From NCBI RefSeq assembly GCF_014642655.1, contig NZ_BMIR01000002.1, positions 175,025 to 239,024 on the forward strand: 64,000 bases of DNA, in the 5' to 3' direction. The translations under genes and the position numbers were made by a program. Numbering within the stretch: position 1 is the stretch's first letter; each line of letters begins with the position of its first letter. The notes under the pieces were generated by a model. The model saw only the letters and a program-made list of their open reading frames with translations. It was not told where the DNA came from and searched no databases. Source of the DNA: Pullulanibacillus camelliae (GTDB taxonomy: Bacteria > Bacillota > Bacilli > Bacillales > Sporolactobacillaceae). Shown here piece by piece: positions 36,650 through 45,269 of the stretch.

Positions 36650-37951
36650 ATGCGTCAATCGATGAAAAGAATTCAGCTGTTTTTACTTGCGACACTTATT
36701 GTTTTAGCCTTTGCTCTGGTTGGGTGTTCGAATGGAGCATCTTCCTCTAAAAAAGGGGTCACGACCATTACCTTTTGGAATAATGCGACAGGTACTGGAA
36801 AGGACGCGCTTGATGCAGTTATTAAACAATTTAATAAAACGCACAGTAAAATTCAGGTTAAATCTACTTACGTTGCTTCGAACGAATCTTCAGATGATAA
36901 GCTTCTCACTGCTGTTACAGGGGGAAATCCACCTGACATCTCTTTATTTGACCGCTTTAAAGTTGCTTCATGGGCCAATCAAGGGTCACTAACCGATTTA
37001 TCAGAATATGCCAAAAAAGATGGAATTACCAAGGATAAATATTATCCCTTTGCTTGGGATGAATCAAGCTATAACGGGAAATTGTATGCGATTCCAATTT
37101 CTACTGATGCACGGTTACTTTACTATAACAAGGATGAATTCAAAAAGGCTGGATTAGATCCAAATAAGCCTCCGACAACCATTGATGAGTTAGAAGCAGA
37201 TGCGGATAAGCTAACCATTAAAAAGGGAAGTCGTTTCCAACAGCTGGGCTTTGCACCATGGTTAGGTCAAGGATGGCTTTATACATGGGGTTGGGCGTTT
37301 GGCGGAGATTTTTATAATAAAGATACGGATAAAGTCACACTTGATAATCCACAAGTAGTAAAAGCTTTACAATGGGAGCAAGATTGGGCAAAAACACATA
37401 ATGTCGAGGATATTACGGGATTCCAGGATTCTGCAGGGTCCGATGCTCAGGATCCATTTCTTACAGGTCAAATTAGCATGCAGGTCAATGTAACGGGTAC
37501 GGTGGAACAGATCAAGAAGTTTAAACCTGATCTTAATTATGGTGTAGCCCCTATTCCTACGCCCACAGGAAAAGACTTTACAACATGGTCTGGTGGATTC
37601 TCCTTAATCATACCTAAAGGGGCCAAACATCCGAAGCAAGCATGGGAGTTTCTTAAATATTTAGGGAGTCCAGAGGGGCAAAAGCTGTATTGTGGTACAT
37701 CTAAAGGGGATCTTTCTGTGATCGATTCAGTGAATCAAGACTTATTTAAGGACGATCCGATCATGATGCAATTTGTTGATCTTCTTAAGACATCACATAA
37801 CAGACCGTCAATCTCTCAAGGACAATTATTATGGAATGAACTTGATAGCGCAGTAGACAAAGCCATTCACGGCAAAGGAGATCCTAAGAGTCTTTTAGAA
37901 AAGGCGAATAAAAAAGTGAATGATGCCTTGGCCAAAGATAAAGCAAATTAA
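36650..37951 (+). CDS. sugar ABC transporter substrate-binding lipoprotein (CUT1)
   Basis: A 433-residue extracellular solute-binding protein, family 1. The signal peptide ends in the lipobox FALVGC, so the mature protein is tethered to the outer face of the membrane by its cysteine. Binding-protein blocks: ITFWNNATG, GNPPDISLFD, AIPISTDARLLYYNK and the C-terminal AWEFLKYLGSPEGQ. It captures an oligosaccharide or sugar for the two permeases that follow. AGGGAGG precedes the ATG. Regulation is indicated by a strong promoter, the 16-mer operator and a perfect cre site. Confidence 0.92.
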   Translation: MRQSMKRIQLFLLATLIVLAFALVGCSNGASSSKKGVTTITFWNNATGTGKDALDAVIKQFNKTHSKIQVKSTYVASNESSDDKLLTAVTGGNPPDISLFDRFKVASWANQGSLTDLSEYAKKDGITKDKYYPFAWDESSYNGKLYAIPISTDARLLYYNKDEFKKAGLDPNKPPTTIDELEADADKLTIKKGSRFQQLGFAPWLGQGWLYTWGWAFGGDFYNKDTDKVTLDNPQVVKALQWEQDWAKTHNVEDITGFQDSAGSDAQDPFLTGQISMQVNVTGTVEQIKKFKPDLNYGVAPIPTPTGKDFTTWSGGFSLIIPKGAKHPKQAWEFLKYLGSPEGQKLYCGTSKGDLSVIDSVNQDLFKDDPIMMQFVDLLKTSHNRPSISQGQLLWNELDSAVDKAIHGKGDPKSLLEKANKKVNDALAKDKAN

Positions 37952-38001
37952 AGAGATAAGGGAGAACCTCTCCCTTATCTGACCTGTAAGGAGGAGAGCG
38001 T

Positions 38002-38946
38002 ATGGCGCGTACAGAGAAGGCTATCTCGAAAACGTCAGTGAATCCAAGGAGTGTTCCCAAAAAGAAGACAAAGATAAAAAAAGGATATGCGGGCTGGTTA
38101 TTTGCCTCACCATGGATCATCGGCTTGCTTTTATTCTATGCACTCCCGGTAGTGTCCTCACTTTATTTTAGTTTTACCACCTATAGCATCCTACAGCCAG
38201 GAGACTTTATTGGATTTAAGAATTATAGTGATTTGATTCATGATCATCTTTTTTGGAAGTCAATTGGAAATACTGTTTATTTTGCAGTGATTTTTGTTCC
38301 GCTCAGCATTATCTTTGGCGTGGCTCTTGCCATGATGCTGAATATGCGAGTGAAAGGCATGAGCATCTATAGAACAGTCTTCTTTTTACCAACTTTAGTT
38401 CCGCAGGTCGCTCTTGCTGTCCTTTGGATGTGGCTATTAAATCCAGGATTTGGTTTGGTCAATGGCATGTTAGACAAAATTGGTATATCTGGCCCAGCTT
38501 GGCTTGGCAGTGAAACCTGGTCAAAGCCATCGCTTATTTTTATGTCGCTTTGGGGAATTGGACAGGCGGTTGTCATTTATTTGGCGGGACTTGGCGATAT
38601 TTCAAACGAATATTATGAAGCGGCAGAAGTGGATGGGGCCAATTGGTTTCAGAGAACCTTTTACATTACGCTGCCACTCTTGACGCCAGTCATTTTTTAT
38701 AATCTCGTCATGGGCGTTATTGGTGCCTTCCAGCAATTCACCCTGCCATATACGTTGACACAAGGCAGTGGGAAACCGAATAATTCTCTTACCTTTTATG
38801 TGAGCTATTTATATGATAACGGATTCAAGTATTTTAAAATGGGCTATGCCTCGGCGATGGCGTGGATTTTATTCATTATTATCATGATTCTAACGCTATT
38901 AATCTTTTGGTCATCGAAACGCTGGGTACATTATCAAGGCAAATAA
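38002..38946 (+). CDS. sugar ABC transporter permease, MalF type
   Basis: A 314-residue inner membrane permease. A basic 30-residue N-terminus precedes about six membrane segments. The ATPase-contacting EAA loop is seen as YYEAAEVDGANWFQRTFYITLPLL, given here only by its core EAAEVDGA. It pairs with the next permease to make the channel of a CUT1 sugar importer. GGAGGAG precedes the ATG, 50 bases after the binding protein gene. Confidence 0.92.
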   Translation: MARTEKAISKTSVNPRSVPKKKTKIKKGYAGWLFASPWIIGLLLFYALPVVSSLYFSFTTYSILQPGDFIGFKNYSDLIHDHLFWKSIGNTVYFAVIFVPLSIIFGVALAMMLNMRVKGMSIYRTVFFLPTLVPQVALAVLWMWLLNPGFGLVNGMLDKIGISGPAWLGSETWSKPSLIFMSLWGIGQAVVIYLAGLGDISNEYYEAAEVDGANWFQRTFYITLPLLTPVIFYNLVMGVIGAFQQFTLPYTLTQGSGKPNNSLTFYVSYLYDNGFKYFKMGYASAMAWILFIIIMILTLLIFWSSKRWVHYQGK

Positions 38947-38978
38947 ACCTTGGTCATGATTAAAAGGAGGCAAAGAAG

Positions 38979-39806
38979 TTGAACACGATAAAGTTAAAAT
39001 CCACAGTCGCTCATATCTGCTTGATCATTGCATCACTTTTCTTTATTATTCCGTTTCTATGGATGCTTTCAACGTCCTTAAAACCGATCACTCAAGTTTT
39101 TTCCTTTCCTCCTGAGTGGATTCCAAAGCCTTTTCAATGGAGTAATTTTAAAGATGCCATTGAAGAAATTCCCTTCTGGACTTATTTGAGTAATACGGTT
39201 GTCATTACGATTATAAGTACGCTTGGTGCTGTTTTATCTTGTCCATTGGTGGCCTATAGCTTTGCAAAATTACAGTGGAAAGGGCGTAACGTTTTATTCG
39301 GACTGACCTTGGCAGTCATGATGATTCCTGGTCAGGTGACAATGATTCCACTGTTTTTGCTCTTTAATAAGATCGGTTGGGTGGGGACACCTTTGCCTTT
39401 GATCGTCCCGTCCTTCTTCGGTATTCCGCTATATATTTTCTTATTAAGACAGTTCTTTTTGGGCTTGCCAGATTCTTTGCGTGATGCCGCTAAAATTGAT
39501 GGAGCGAGTGAATGGCGTATCTATTGGCAAATCATGCTGCCCCTAGCCAAATCAGCTGTCTTATCTGTTGGGTTATTCCAGTTGATGGCGAGTTGGACAG
39601 ATTTTATTGGGCCACTTCTTTATCTTACCAATGAAACGTCCTATACCCTCTCACTTGGTTTACAACAGTTTCAGAGTGCGAAGGGCTCTGAATGGAACTT
39701 GATGATGGCTGTGTCAACGATTATGACCTTACCTATTATTGTATTATTCTTCTTTTTACAAAAGAAATTTATTGAAGGTATTACATTTAGTGGTATCAAA
39801 GGCTAA
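38979..39806 (+). CDS. sugar ABC transporter permease, MalG type
   Basis: A 275-residue permease with six membrane segments. The EAA loop reads LRDAAKIDGASEWRIYW, and the N-terminal LWMLSTSLKP and C-terminal FIEGITFSGIKG ends are typical of MalG-like CUT1 permeases. The start is TTG with AGGAGG about ten bases before it. No ATP-binding gene follows; CUT1 importers in Bacillales often share the MsmX ATPase encoded elsewhere. Confidence 0.92.
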   Translation: MNTIKLKSTVAHICLIIASLFFIIPFLWMLSTSLKPITQVFSFPPEWIPKPFQWSNFKDAIEEIPFWTYLSNTVVITIISTLGAVLSCPLVAYSFAKLQWKGRNVLFGLTLAVMMIPGQVTMIPLFLLFNKIGWVGTPLPLIVPSFFGIPLYIFLLRQFFLGLPDSLRDAAKIDGASEWRIYWQIMLPLAKSAVLSVGLFQLMASWTDFIGPLLYLTNETSYTLSLGLQQFQSAKGSEWNLMMAVSTIMTLPIIVLFFFLQKKFIEGITFSGIKG

Positions 39807-39933
39807 ACATACTCGTAAACATCATCAGAGACTGGATGATGAGTGCGAGGGGGAGCCCTCTATTATCATTCTATTCCTCAAAATGGAAGATAACGATGAG
39901 AAAGGATTTACCCTAAAAGCACTAAGGGATAAG

Positions 39934-39976
39934 AAAAACCTGTTGTGGAGCTTATTAGCTTCACAGCAGGTTTTTT
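39934..39976 (+). terminator. terminator of the sugar ABC importer operon
   Basis: AAACCTG...GTGGAGC pairs with GCTTCAC...CAGGTTT, followed by TTTATTTT. Confidence 0.8.
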
Positions 39977-40182
39977 ATTTTGAGGCTCTAGCTGGAGTCG
40001 AATCCCTTTTGTATTTTTACACTTTCTCCTTCATTTGTCCTATTAAAAGGTTTCTGGCATCTAAAAAGTTAATAATTTATTAATGATTCTGTTAGGGTTT
40101 GATAAGCTTTTCTTTTTATTCTTTCTTCAAGGAGGACATAGGATTTCAAAAGGCTAATCACTGATTTGGAGGAGGAAAATTT

Positions 40183-41604
40183 ATGTTACAAAAGGTTTCT
40201 GTTCGAAAATGTATAGGCTTCGCACCGCTCCTGGTTTTAGGTCTTGTGTTGATGCTCGCGGGCTGTGGAAGCAGCACGAGTCAATCAGAAGCTTCATCGC
40301 ATTCGAAAAAAGTACACCATTCAGAAATTCCCGCTAATATTCAACAGCTGTTATATGTGAATAATAGTGGATCCAACACTTTACAGGTCATTGATTCGAA
40401 AACAGATAAGGTTGTCCAAACGATAAAGGTTGGCAAGCAACCGACCTATAATGAAGTAACGCCTGACGGTCATTTTGATTACGTGGTTAATAGTGGATCT
40501 AACAATGTTTCGATCATTGATACTCAGACGAATAAAGTGAAGAAAACGATAGCGGTGGGCAAAACACCTAAAGGCGTCAATTTTACACCTGATGGGAAAT
40601 GGGCTTATATCGTTAATGAAGGTGAAGATACTGTTACCCCAATTAATCTAATGGACATGAAGGCGGGGAAGAAAATAGAAGTAGGAAACCACCCGCATAA
40701 CGGTGTTTCCAGTCCAGATGGGAAGCGGTACTATGTGACTAACACAGGCTCCAATTCCATCTCTGTTATTGATACCTCCACACAAAAAGTGATACAGACG
40801 ATAAGAGGTGTGGAAAATATGCCTCACAATATTACGGTGACTTCTGATGGGAAAACCTTATTGGTCACTTTAACAGGCTCTAATGCTGTTGGGATGGTGG
40901 ATGTCCAAAAAGGAAAGATGGTTAGAACGATTCCTGTTGTCACAGGGCATCATGTTGTCGATCTAACTCCTGATGGGCACTATGCCTATGTTGGCGGAAT
41001 CGGTTCTGATTCAGTCTCAGTCATTGATCTGAATCAACAAAAAGTAATTAAGACAATCAAAGTTGGACAGGGCCCTCATGGTGTAGCCGTTTCTCCGGAT
41101 GGTCAAAAGGTGTATGTCGGTGTGACGGGAGAAAATAAGGTGGCTGTGATCAGTACGTCGACAAATGATGTTGTTCACACCATTCCAACGGGGAAGGTTC
41201 CCTTTTTTGTTAGCTTTTTAGGAAGTCACGCCAGCGCTCATCATCATAGTGCAGTTCATCAAGGTGCAGCGGCGGATCATCCATCAACAGACCATCAGGT
41301 GGCAGCTAGTCAGAAGAGCAATGATTCACAAACACCTAAACGGCTTGTCGATTCTCCACTATTAGACAAGGGGAAATCATTCAGCTACACATTTAAAAAT
41401 GAAGGAGAATACAAGATTCTCTGTAAGCTTCATCCATTTATGACCATGACGATTAAGGTTGCGGCCAATGGTGTAACAGACAAAAAGACGATTCATATTA
41501 AAAATTATAAATTTACCCCAGGTAAAGTGACCGTTTCACCGGGGACAAAAGTGACTTGGGTCAACAATGATGACGAACAGCACAATGTGGTCATTGAAAA
41601 ATAA
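40183..41604 (+). CDS. YVTN beta-propeller lipoprotein with apparently circularly permuted cupredoxin domain
   Basis: A 473-residue exported lipoprotein: signal peptide with lipobox LMLAGC (Cys28), a seven-bladed propeller (about residues 55-345; blades such as YVNNSGSNTLQVID and YVTNTGSNSISVID), a His-rich linker (about 347-375), then a cupredoxin. In the cupredoxin the usual second half, with SFSYTF and CKLHPFMTM (Cys414, His417, Met420), comes first, and the usual first half, with YKFTPGKVTVSPGTKVTWVNNDDEQHN cited only by its end EQHN (His467), comes last. All four type 1 copper ligands are present, in the order C-H-M-H rather than H-C-H-M. A role in electron transfer or copper handling at the membrane surface is inferred. 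The DoxX-like gene follows. Confidence 0.8.
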   Translation: MLQKVSVRKCIGFAPLLVLGLVLMLAGCGSSTSQSEASSHSKKVHHSEIPANIQQLLYVNNSGSNTLQVIDSKTDKVVQTIKVGKQPTYNEVTPDGHFDYVVNSGSNNVSIIDTQTNKVKKTIAVGKTPKGVNFTPDGKWAYIVNEGEDTVTPINLMDMKAGKKIEVGNHPHNGVSSPDGKRYYVTNTGSNSISVIDTSTQKVIQTIRGVENMPHNITVTSDGKTLLVTLTGSNAVGMVDVQKGKMVRTIPVVTGHHVVDLTPDGHYAYVGGIGSDSVSVIDLNQQKVIKTIKVGQGPHGVAVSPDGQKVYVGVTGENKVAVISTSTNDVVHTIPTGKVPFFVSFLGSHASAHHHSAVHQGAAADHPSTDHQVAASQKSNDSQTPKRLVDSPLLDKGKSFSYTFKNEGEYKILCKLHPFMTMTIKVAANGVTDKKTIHIKNYKFTPGKVTVSPGTKVTWVNNDDEQHNVVIEK

Positions 41605-41643
41605 ACATTGAGCCTGTAGGAAGAAGAAAGGAAGGATCACTTG

Positions 41644-42174
41644 ATGTCGAGTAAGCACGATTTTCAGGGACAAACGACGCACTGGGTGATGATGCTGTTT
41701 CTATTATTTATAGGATATGAGTGGTTGATTTCTGGCATTAATAAGCTATTAAGTGGATCATTTGTTAATGCCTTTCAGAACGTTGTTAAGAGCTCTCTCA
41801 ATGCGGGGTCAGCCTATACCGTTTATAATCCCATTCTTAGGCATATTGTTCTCCCTTATTCAAAACTCTTTGGTGGGCTGATAGAGACCGTCGAAGTTGT
41901 CATTGGTGTTCTATTCATTCTCTTAACCATTATTGGATTTTCTAAGATCAATGCGTGGATCATCCGTTGTGGGATGGCGGTAGCGCTTATAGCGGCTTTC
42001 TTAAGCCTCAATATATTCTTTTATACAAAAGGATCATACTTTATTTCGACAGAAAAGTCCTTTGATGGCGGAGTTTCTATTAATTTATTACTCTTTTTAT
42101 TTGAAGGTGTTATATTTGTCTACTTCTATAGCTTACACCGTGTAGATAGAAGGCAAAGATTGGCCCCTAAATAA
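41644..42174 (+). CDS. DoxX-like integral membrane protein
   Basis: A 176-residue protein with four membrane segments (about residues 12-32, 73-98, 104-127 and 143-162). WLISGINKLLSG after the first segment resembles the DoxX/DoxD group, whose members include the small subunit of thiosulfate:quinone oxidoreductase and various redox-linked membrane proteins. TTG at 41641 and ATG at 41644 are adjacent starts after GGAAGG. It lies 39 bases after the propeller/cupredoxin lipoprotein, so the two may form a membrane redox pair, which is inference from position only. Confidence 0.65.
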   Translation: MSSKHDFQGQTTHWVMMLFLLFIGYEWLISGINKLLSGSFVNAFQNVVKSSLNAGSAYTVYNPILRHIVLPYSKLFGGLIETVEVVIGVLFILLTIIGFSKINAWIIRCGMAVALIAAFLSLNIFFYTKGSYFISTEKSFDGGVSINLLLFLFEGVIFVYFYSLHRVDRRQRLAPK

Positions 42175-42253
42175 GCCTTAAAAGCTTATAATCTCTTAAG
42201 ATTTATATTATATAATGAGTGTTAAGGTGCGATTGCATCCATTGCACAAAAAG

Positions 42254-42290
42254 AAAGGGAGTTAGGTATCATTTTTAACTCCCTTTTCTT
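42254..42290 (+). terminator. terminator before the two-component system
   Basis: AAAGGGAGTTA pairs perfectly with TAACTCCCTTT, followed by TCTTTC. It separates the lipoprotein/DoxX pair from the regulator genes. Confidence 0.8.
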
Positions 42291-42329
42291 TCACGTTTTA
42301 ACAGAAAATATTCAGAAGGGAATGAGGAG

Positions 42330-43031
42330 ATGGCCAAGGTACTGCTTGTTGATGATGAGGCAAACATCATCGATGTATCCAAAAGATATTTAGAAAGAGA
42401 TGGCTTTCAGGTCATCACAGCTTCTGATGGAGAAGAGGCCATGTGTCTATGGCGTACAGAAGCACCAGATCTGCTTGTCTTGGACTTAATGATGCCCAAA
42501 AAAGACGGCTTTCAAGTTTTTCAGGAAATAAGGCACGAAGACGATGTGCCGATCATAATATTAACCGCACGCTGTGAAGAAATGGATCGATTGGTTGGTC
42601 TCACAATGGGTGCTGACGACTATCTAACCAAACCTTTTAGCCCAAGGGAATTAGTCTTGCGCGCTCAAACCATCCTGCGACGCGTAGCTATCGGAAGAGG
42701 GAAGAAACCAACCTCTTTTGATCAACTCAAATATGGTCCTTTGCACATTGATTCAGACAAACGAATGGTCCAAATTAACCAGCAACTGATTAATCTAACA
42801 GCAAAAGAATTTGATTTGTTATGGTTGTTAGCGAGTCATCCTAAGCAGGTTTTTTCTCGAAATCAATTGCTTGAACGCATATGGGATTTCGAATATGAGG
42901 GAGATACAACAACTGTCACTGTACATATTAGACGCTTAAGAGAGAAAATTGAGGAGCTGCCTTCAAAGCCTAGGTATATCCAAACGGTATGGGGGATTGG
43001 CTATAAATTTGAGGGAGATGATGATTCGTGA
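42330..43031 (+). CDS. OmpR/PhoB-type response regulator
   Basis: A 233-residue response regulator. Receiver domain residues 1-118: acidic pocket Asp8/Asp9, phosphorylation site Asp52 in LVLDLMMP, switch Thr in ILTARCE, and Lys in YLTKPFSP. The C-terminal winged helix reads LTAKEFDLLWLLASHPKQVFSR, cited here only up to 20 residues in meaning, with TTVTVHIRRLREKIE as recognition helix. It overlaps its kinase gene by four bases. The lipoprotein/DoxX pair upstream is a possible target, but the terminator between them leaves that open. Confidence 0.92.
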   Translation: MAKVLLVDDEANIIDVSKRYLERDGFQVITASDGEEAMCLWRTEAPDLLVLDLMMPKKDGFQVFQEIRHEDDVPIIILTARCEEMDRLVGLTMGADDYLTKPFSPRELVLRAQTILRRVAIGRGKKPTSFDQLKYGPLHIDSDKRMVQINQQLINLTAKEFDLLWLLASHPKQVFSRNQLLERIWDFEYEGDTTTVTVHIRRLREKIEELPSKPRYIQTVWGIGYKFEGDDDS

Positions 43032-44071
43032 GGTTGCGAACACAATTGATTGCTGTCAATGGGATCAGCTTTGCCTTTATTTTTGTCATCTTGATGTTTA
43101 GCTATACACAGATGGTCTTTTTCAATGGTGAGGCCATTCTCATATTATTGCTGGTAACTGTGGGGGCGGGAATGGTTTCGTTTTTTACTCACTATTTTTT
43201 GACGAGGCCCATTCAACAAGCTATTCAGCGCATTTCCTTACAATCAAAAGCAATTGCTGCTGGCGAGTTTGATGGCAGGGTTCCGGTCATTGGTCCGATG
43301 GAATTTCAAGAGCTGGCCAATAATTTTAATGAAATGAATCACAATCTTCAAGAGAGCTTTCAGAAATTGCACCAATCTGAGGCTTCTAGAAAGGATCTTG
43401 TGGCGAATATTTCCCATGATTTACGGACACCGCTGACATCGATCCAATCGTTTGTTGAAGCGCTGCAGGATCATGTCATAGAAGATGAAGAAACCTTACG
43501 TAAATATTTAAAAACGATTCAGCTTGAAACACAGCGCATCAGTCATCTTATCAACGATCTCTTTCAGCTATCACAATTAGATTCAGGCATCTACCAGCAT
43601 CATCCAGAGCCCTATCATTTGGATAATCTCATTGTTGAGACATTGGAAACTCTCACATTTCAAATAGAGAAAAATAAAATCAACATCATTGTGGACATGC
43701 CAAATCAGATTCCAGCAGTTTTTATAGACCCTTATAAAATTAAACAGGTCCTCATCAATTTAATTCAAAATGCCCTCAGATATTCAAGGATAGGCAGTAC
43801 AATCAAGATAAAAATAGAAAAATTAGAAAAAGCGTCTGTTAAGGTCACCCTTATTGATGAAGGTGAAGGGATTCCAGAAAAGGATCTTTCTTCAGTCTTT
43901 AATCGCTTCTATCGGGTAGAAAAATCGAGAAATAGAGGACATGGTGGAGCCGGGCTAGGCTTATCCATAGCAAAGTCAATTGTTGAACGGCATGGTGGAG
44001 CCATTGGTGTGGATAGTAAGTTAGGAGAAGGCAGTTCTTTCTGGTTTACTCTTCCAAAATATCAATCCTAA
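43028..44071 (+). CDS. sensor histidine kinase with HAMP domain
   Basis: A 347-residue membrane kinase. Two membrane segments (about residues 8-27 and 36-57) enclose only a few external residues, so the signal is probably sensed in the membrane. HAMP follows (about 58-110), then HisKA with the phospho-acceptor His130 in ANISHDLRTPLTS, and HATPase_c with NLIQNALRYS, DEGEGIPE and GAGLGLSIAKS. GTG is the start, overlapping the response regulator. It should phosphorylate that regulator. The stimulus is unknown. Confidence 0.92.
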   Translation: MRLRTQLIAVNGISFAFIFVILMFSYTQMVFFNGEAILILLLVTVGAGMVSFFTHYFLTRPIQQAIQRISLQSKAIAAGEFDGRVPVIGPMEFQELANNFNEMNHNLQESFQKLHQSEASRKDLVANISHDLRTPLTSIQSFVEALQDHVIEDEETLRKYLKTIQLETQRISHLINDLFQLSQLDSGIYQHHPEPYHLDNLIVETLETLTFQIEKNKINIIVDMPNQIPAVFIDPYKIKQVLINLIQNALRYSRIGSTIKIKIEKLEKASVKVTLIDEGEGIPEKDLSSVFNRFYRVEKSRNRGHGGAGLGLSIAKSIVERHGGAIGVDSKLGEGSSFWFTLPKYQS

Positions 44072-44085
44072 AGATTTCAATGCAT

Positions 44086-44124
44086 AAGCGTCCCTTTTTA
44101 ACGACACTTGTTAAGAGGGGACGC
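44086..44124. terminator. hairpin between convergent genes
   Basis: GCGTCCC...TTAAC pairs with GTTAA...GGGGACGC. It lies between the kinase gene (+) and the Gfo/Idh gene (-); the U-run is poor on both strands. Confidence 0.5.
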
Positions 44125-44167
44125 CTAGAGGTTACTGCCTTATGATCAGCTTTTTCGTTTTGAAAGG

Positions 44168-45250
44168 TTACACATTAGGAACGTTCACGTCAACTTCACG
44201 GCCAAGATCTGCTGAACGTAAGATGCCATCAATGATCGCTTGATTGATCAAGATTTGCTCTGCTGGGATTGGAGCGGGTCTATCTTCTTTAATCGCGACA
44301 ACAAAATCACGAACTTTTTCATAAAAAATATTAAGAGAATGCGATTGGACAGGAATGGACGTATCGACGTGTTGTCCGTTGATATCGTGGAAGAGACCAA
44401 TTGTCCCAATGCCACCATCCCAAACCCCACTCCATGGTCCTTTTCCAGCTGGCGTCAATTTTAAACCGGCATCTTTGCCTAAGAAAAGTGTTGGTCCCAA
44501 GGAATCCATGTGCATGGCCCACGAGATTTTAAAGTTAAGGACACGATCGCCTTCGAGCCGGACTAAAGCGACACCAAAATCCTCGACTTGGAAGGCATCT
44601 GCTTGCGGATGGTATTTGGGATTTGTGCCAAAGTGATTTGAAGCAAACGCCGAGACCGTCAAGGGTTTTGGATAATCTAAGGCATTCAGCGCTAAGTCAA
44701 GAGAATAGCAGCCGATATCTGCAAGCGCACCGGCGCCAGCTAATTCCTTATTAATAAAGGTTCCCTGGGGCATCCCGCGCCGACGTCCCCCACCCGTTTG
44801 GATATAGTAAACATCACCAAGCTGTGTCTGGACGATGTCTTTTACAGTTTTCATATTAGGATCATAGCGGGGCTGGAAGCCAACCGTGAGCATCTTACCC
44901 GTTTGTTTAGCGGTTTGTACCATTTCCACACCTTGTTCGAGGGTGACAGCAAGCGGCTTTTCGACTAATACATGCTTACCGGCCCTCAGTGCATCAATGC
45001 TCGTGCGATGATGGGCAACATTAGGCGTACATACACTCACCCCATCGAGTTCTAATTGAAGCAGGGCATTGTGATCATCAAAGCCTGCCGCTTGATCGAG
45101 CCCCAGCTTTTGAATGAATTCATCAGCTTTTCCTGGAATAATATCTGCAACAGCAACGATTTCTACATCCGGCATTTCTTTATATGCTCGAGCATGTGCG
45201 GCGGCAATCCCACCGCTTCCAATAATGCCAATTCTAATTTTGCTATCCAT
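44168..45250 (-). CDS. Gfo/Idh/MocA family oxidoreductase
   Basis: A 360-residue sugar or inositol dehydrogenase-like protein: IGIIGSGGIAAAHARAY (NAD site), VCTPNVAHH, VLVEKPLAVT (EKP motif) and GALADIGCYSLDLAL. The usual active-site GTHxxD reads IGCYSLD, so the substrate-side His is replaced by Tyr, which occurs in some family members. It is the second gene of a minus-strand pair with the TIM-barrel isomerase, 19 bases apart. GGAGAAA precedes the ATG. Together with the importer it probably oxidises a sugar before isomerisation. Confidence 0.88.
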   Translation of the reverse strand: MDSKIRIGIIGSGGIAAAHARAYKEMPDVEIVAVADIIPGKADEFIQKLGLDQAAGFDDHNALLQLELDGVSVCTPNVAHHRTSIDALRAGKHVLVEKPLAVTLEQGVEMVQTAKQTGKMLTVGFQPRYDPNMKTVKDIVQTQLGDVYYIQTGGGRRRGMPQGTFINKELAGAGALADIGCYSLDLALNALDYPKPLTVSAFASNHFGTNPKYHPQADAFQVEDFGVALVRLEGDRVLNFKISWAMHMDSLGPTLFLGKDAGLKLTPAGKGPWSGVWDGGIGTIGLFHDINGQHVDTSIPVQSHSLNIFYEKVRDFVVAIKEDRPAPIPAEQILINQAIIDGILRSADLGREVDVNVPNV

Positions 45251-45269
45251 GTCGTTTCTCCTTTACATC

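Noticed and set aside
39739-40083. 114-codon open frame after the MalG-type permease
   Set aside because: It starts inside the permease gene and passes through the operon terminator.
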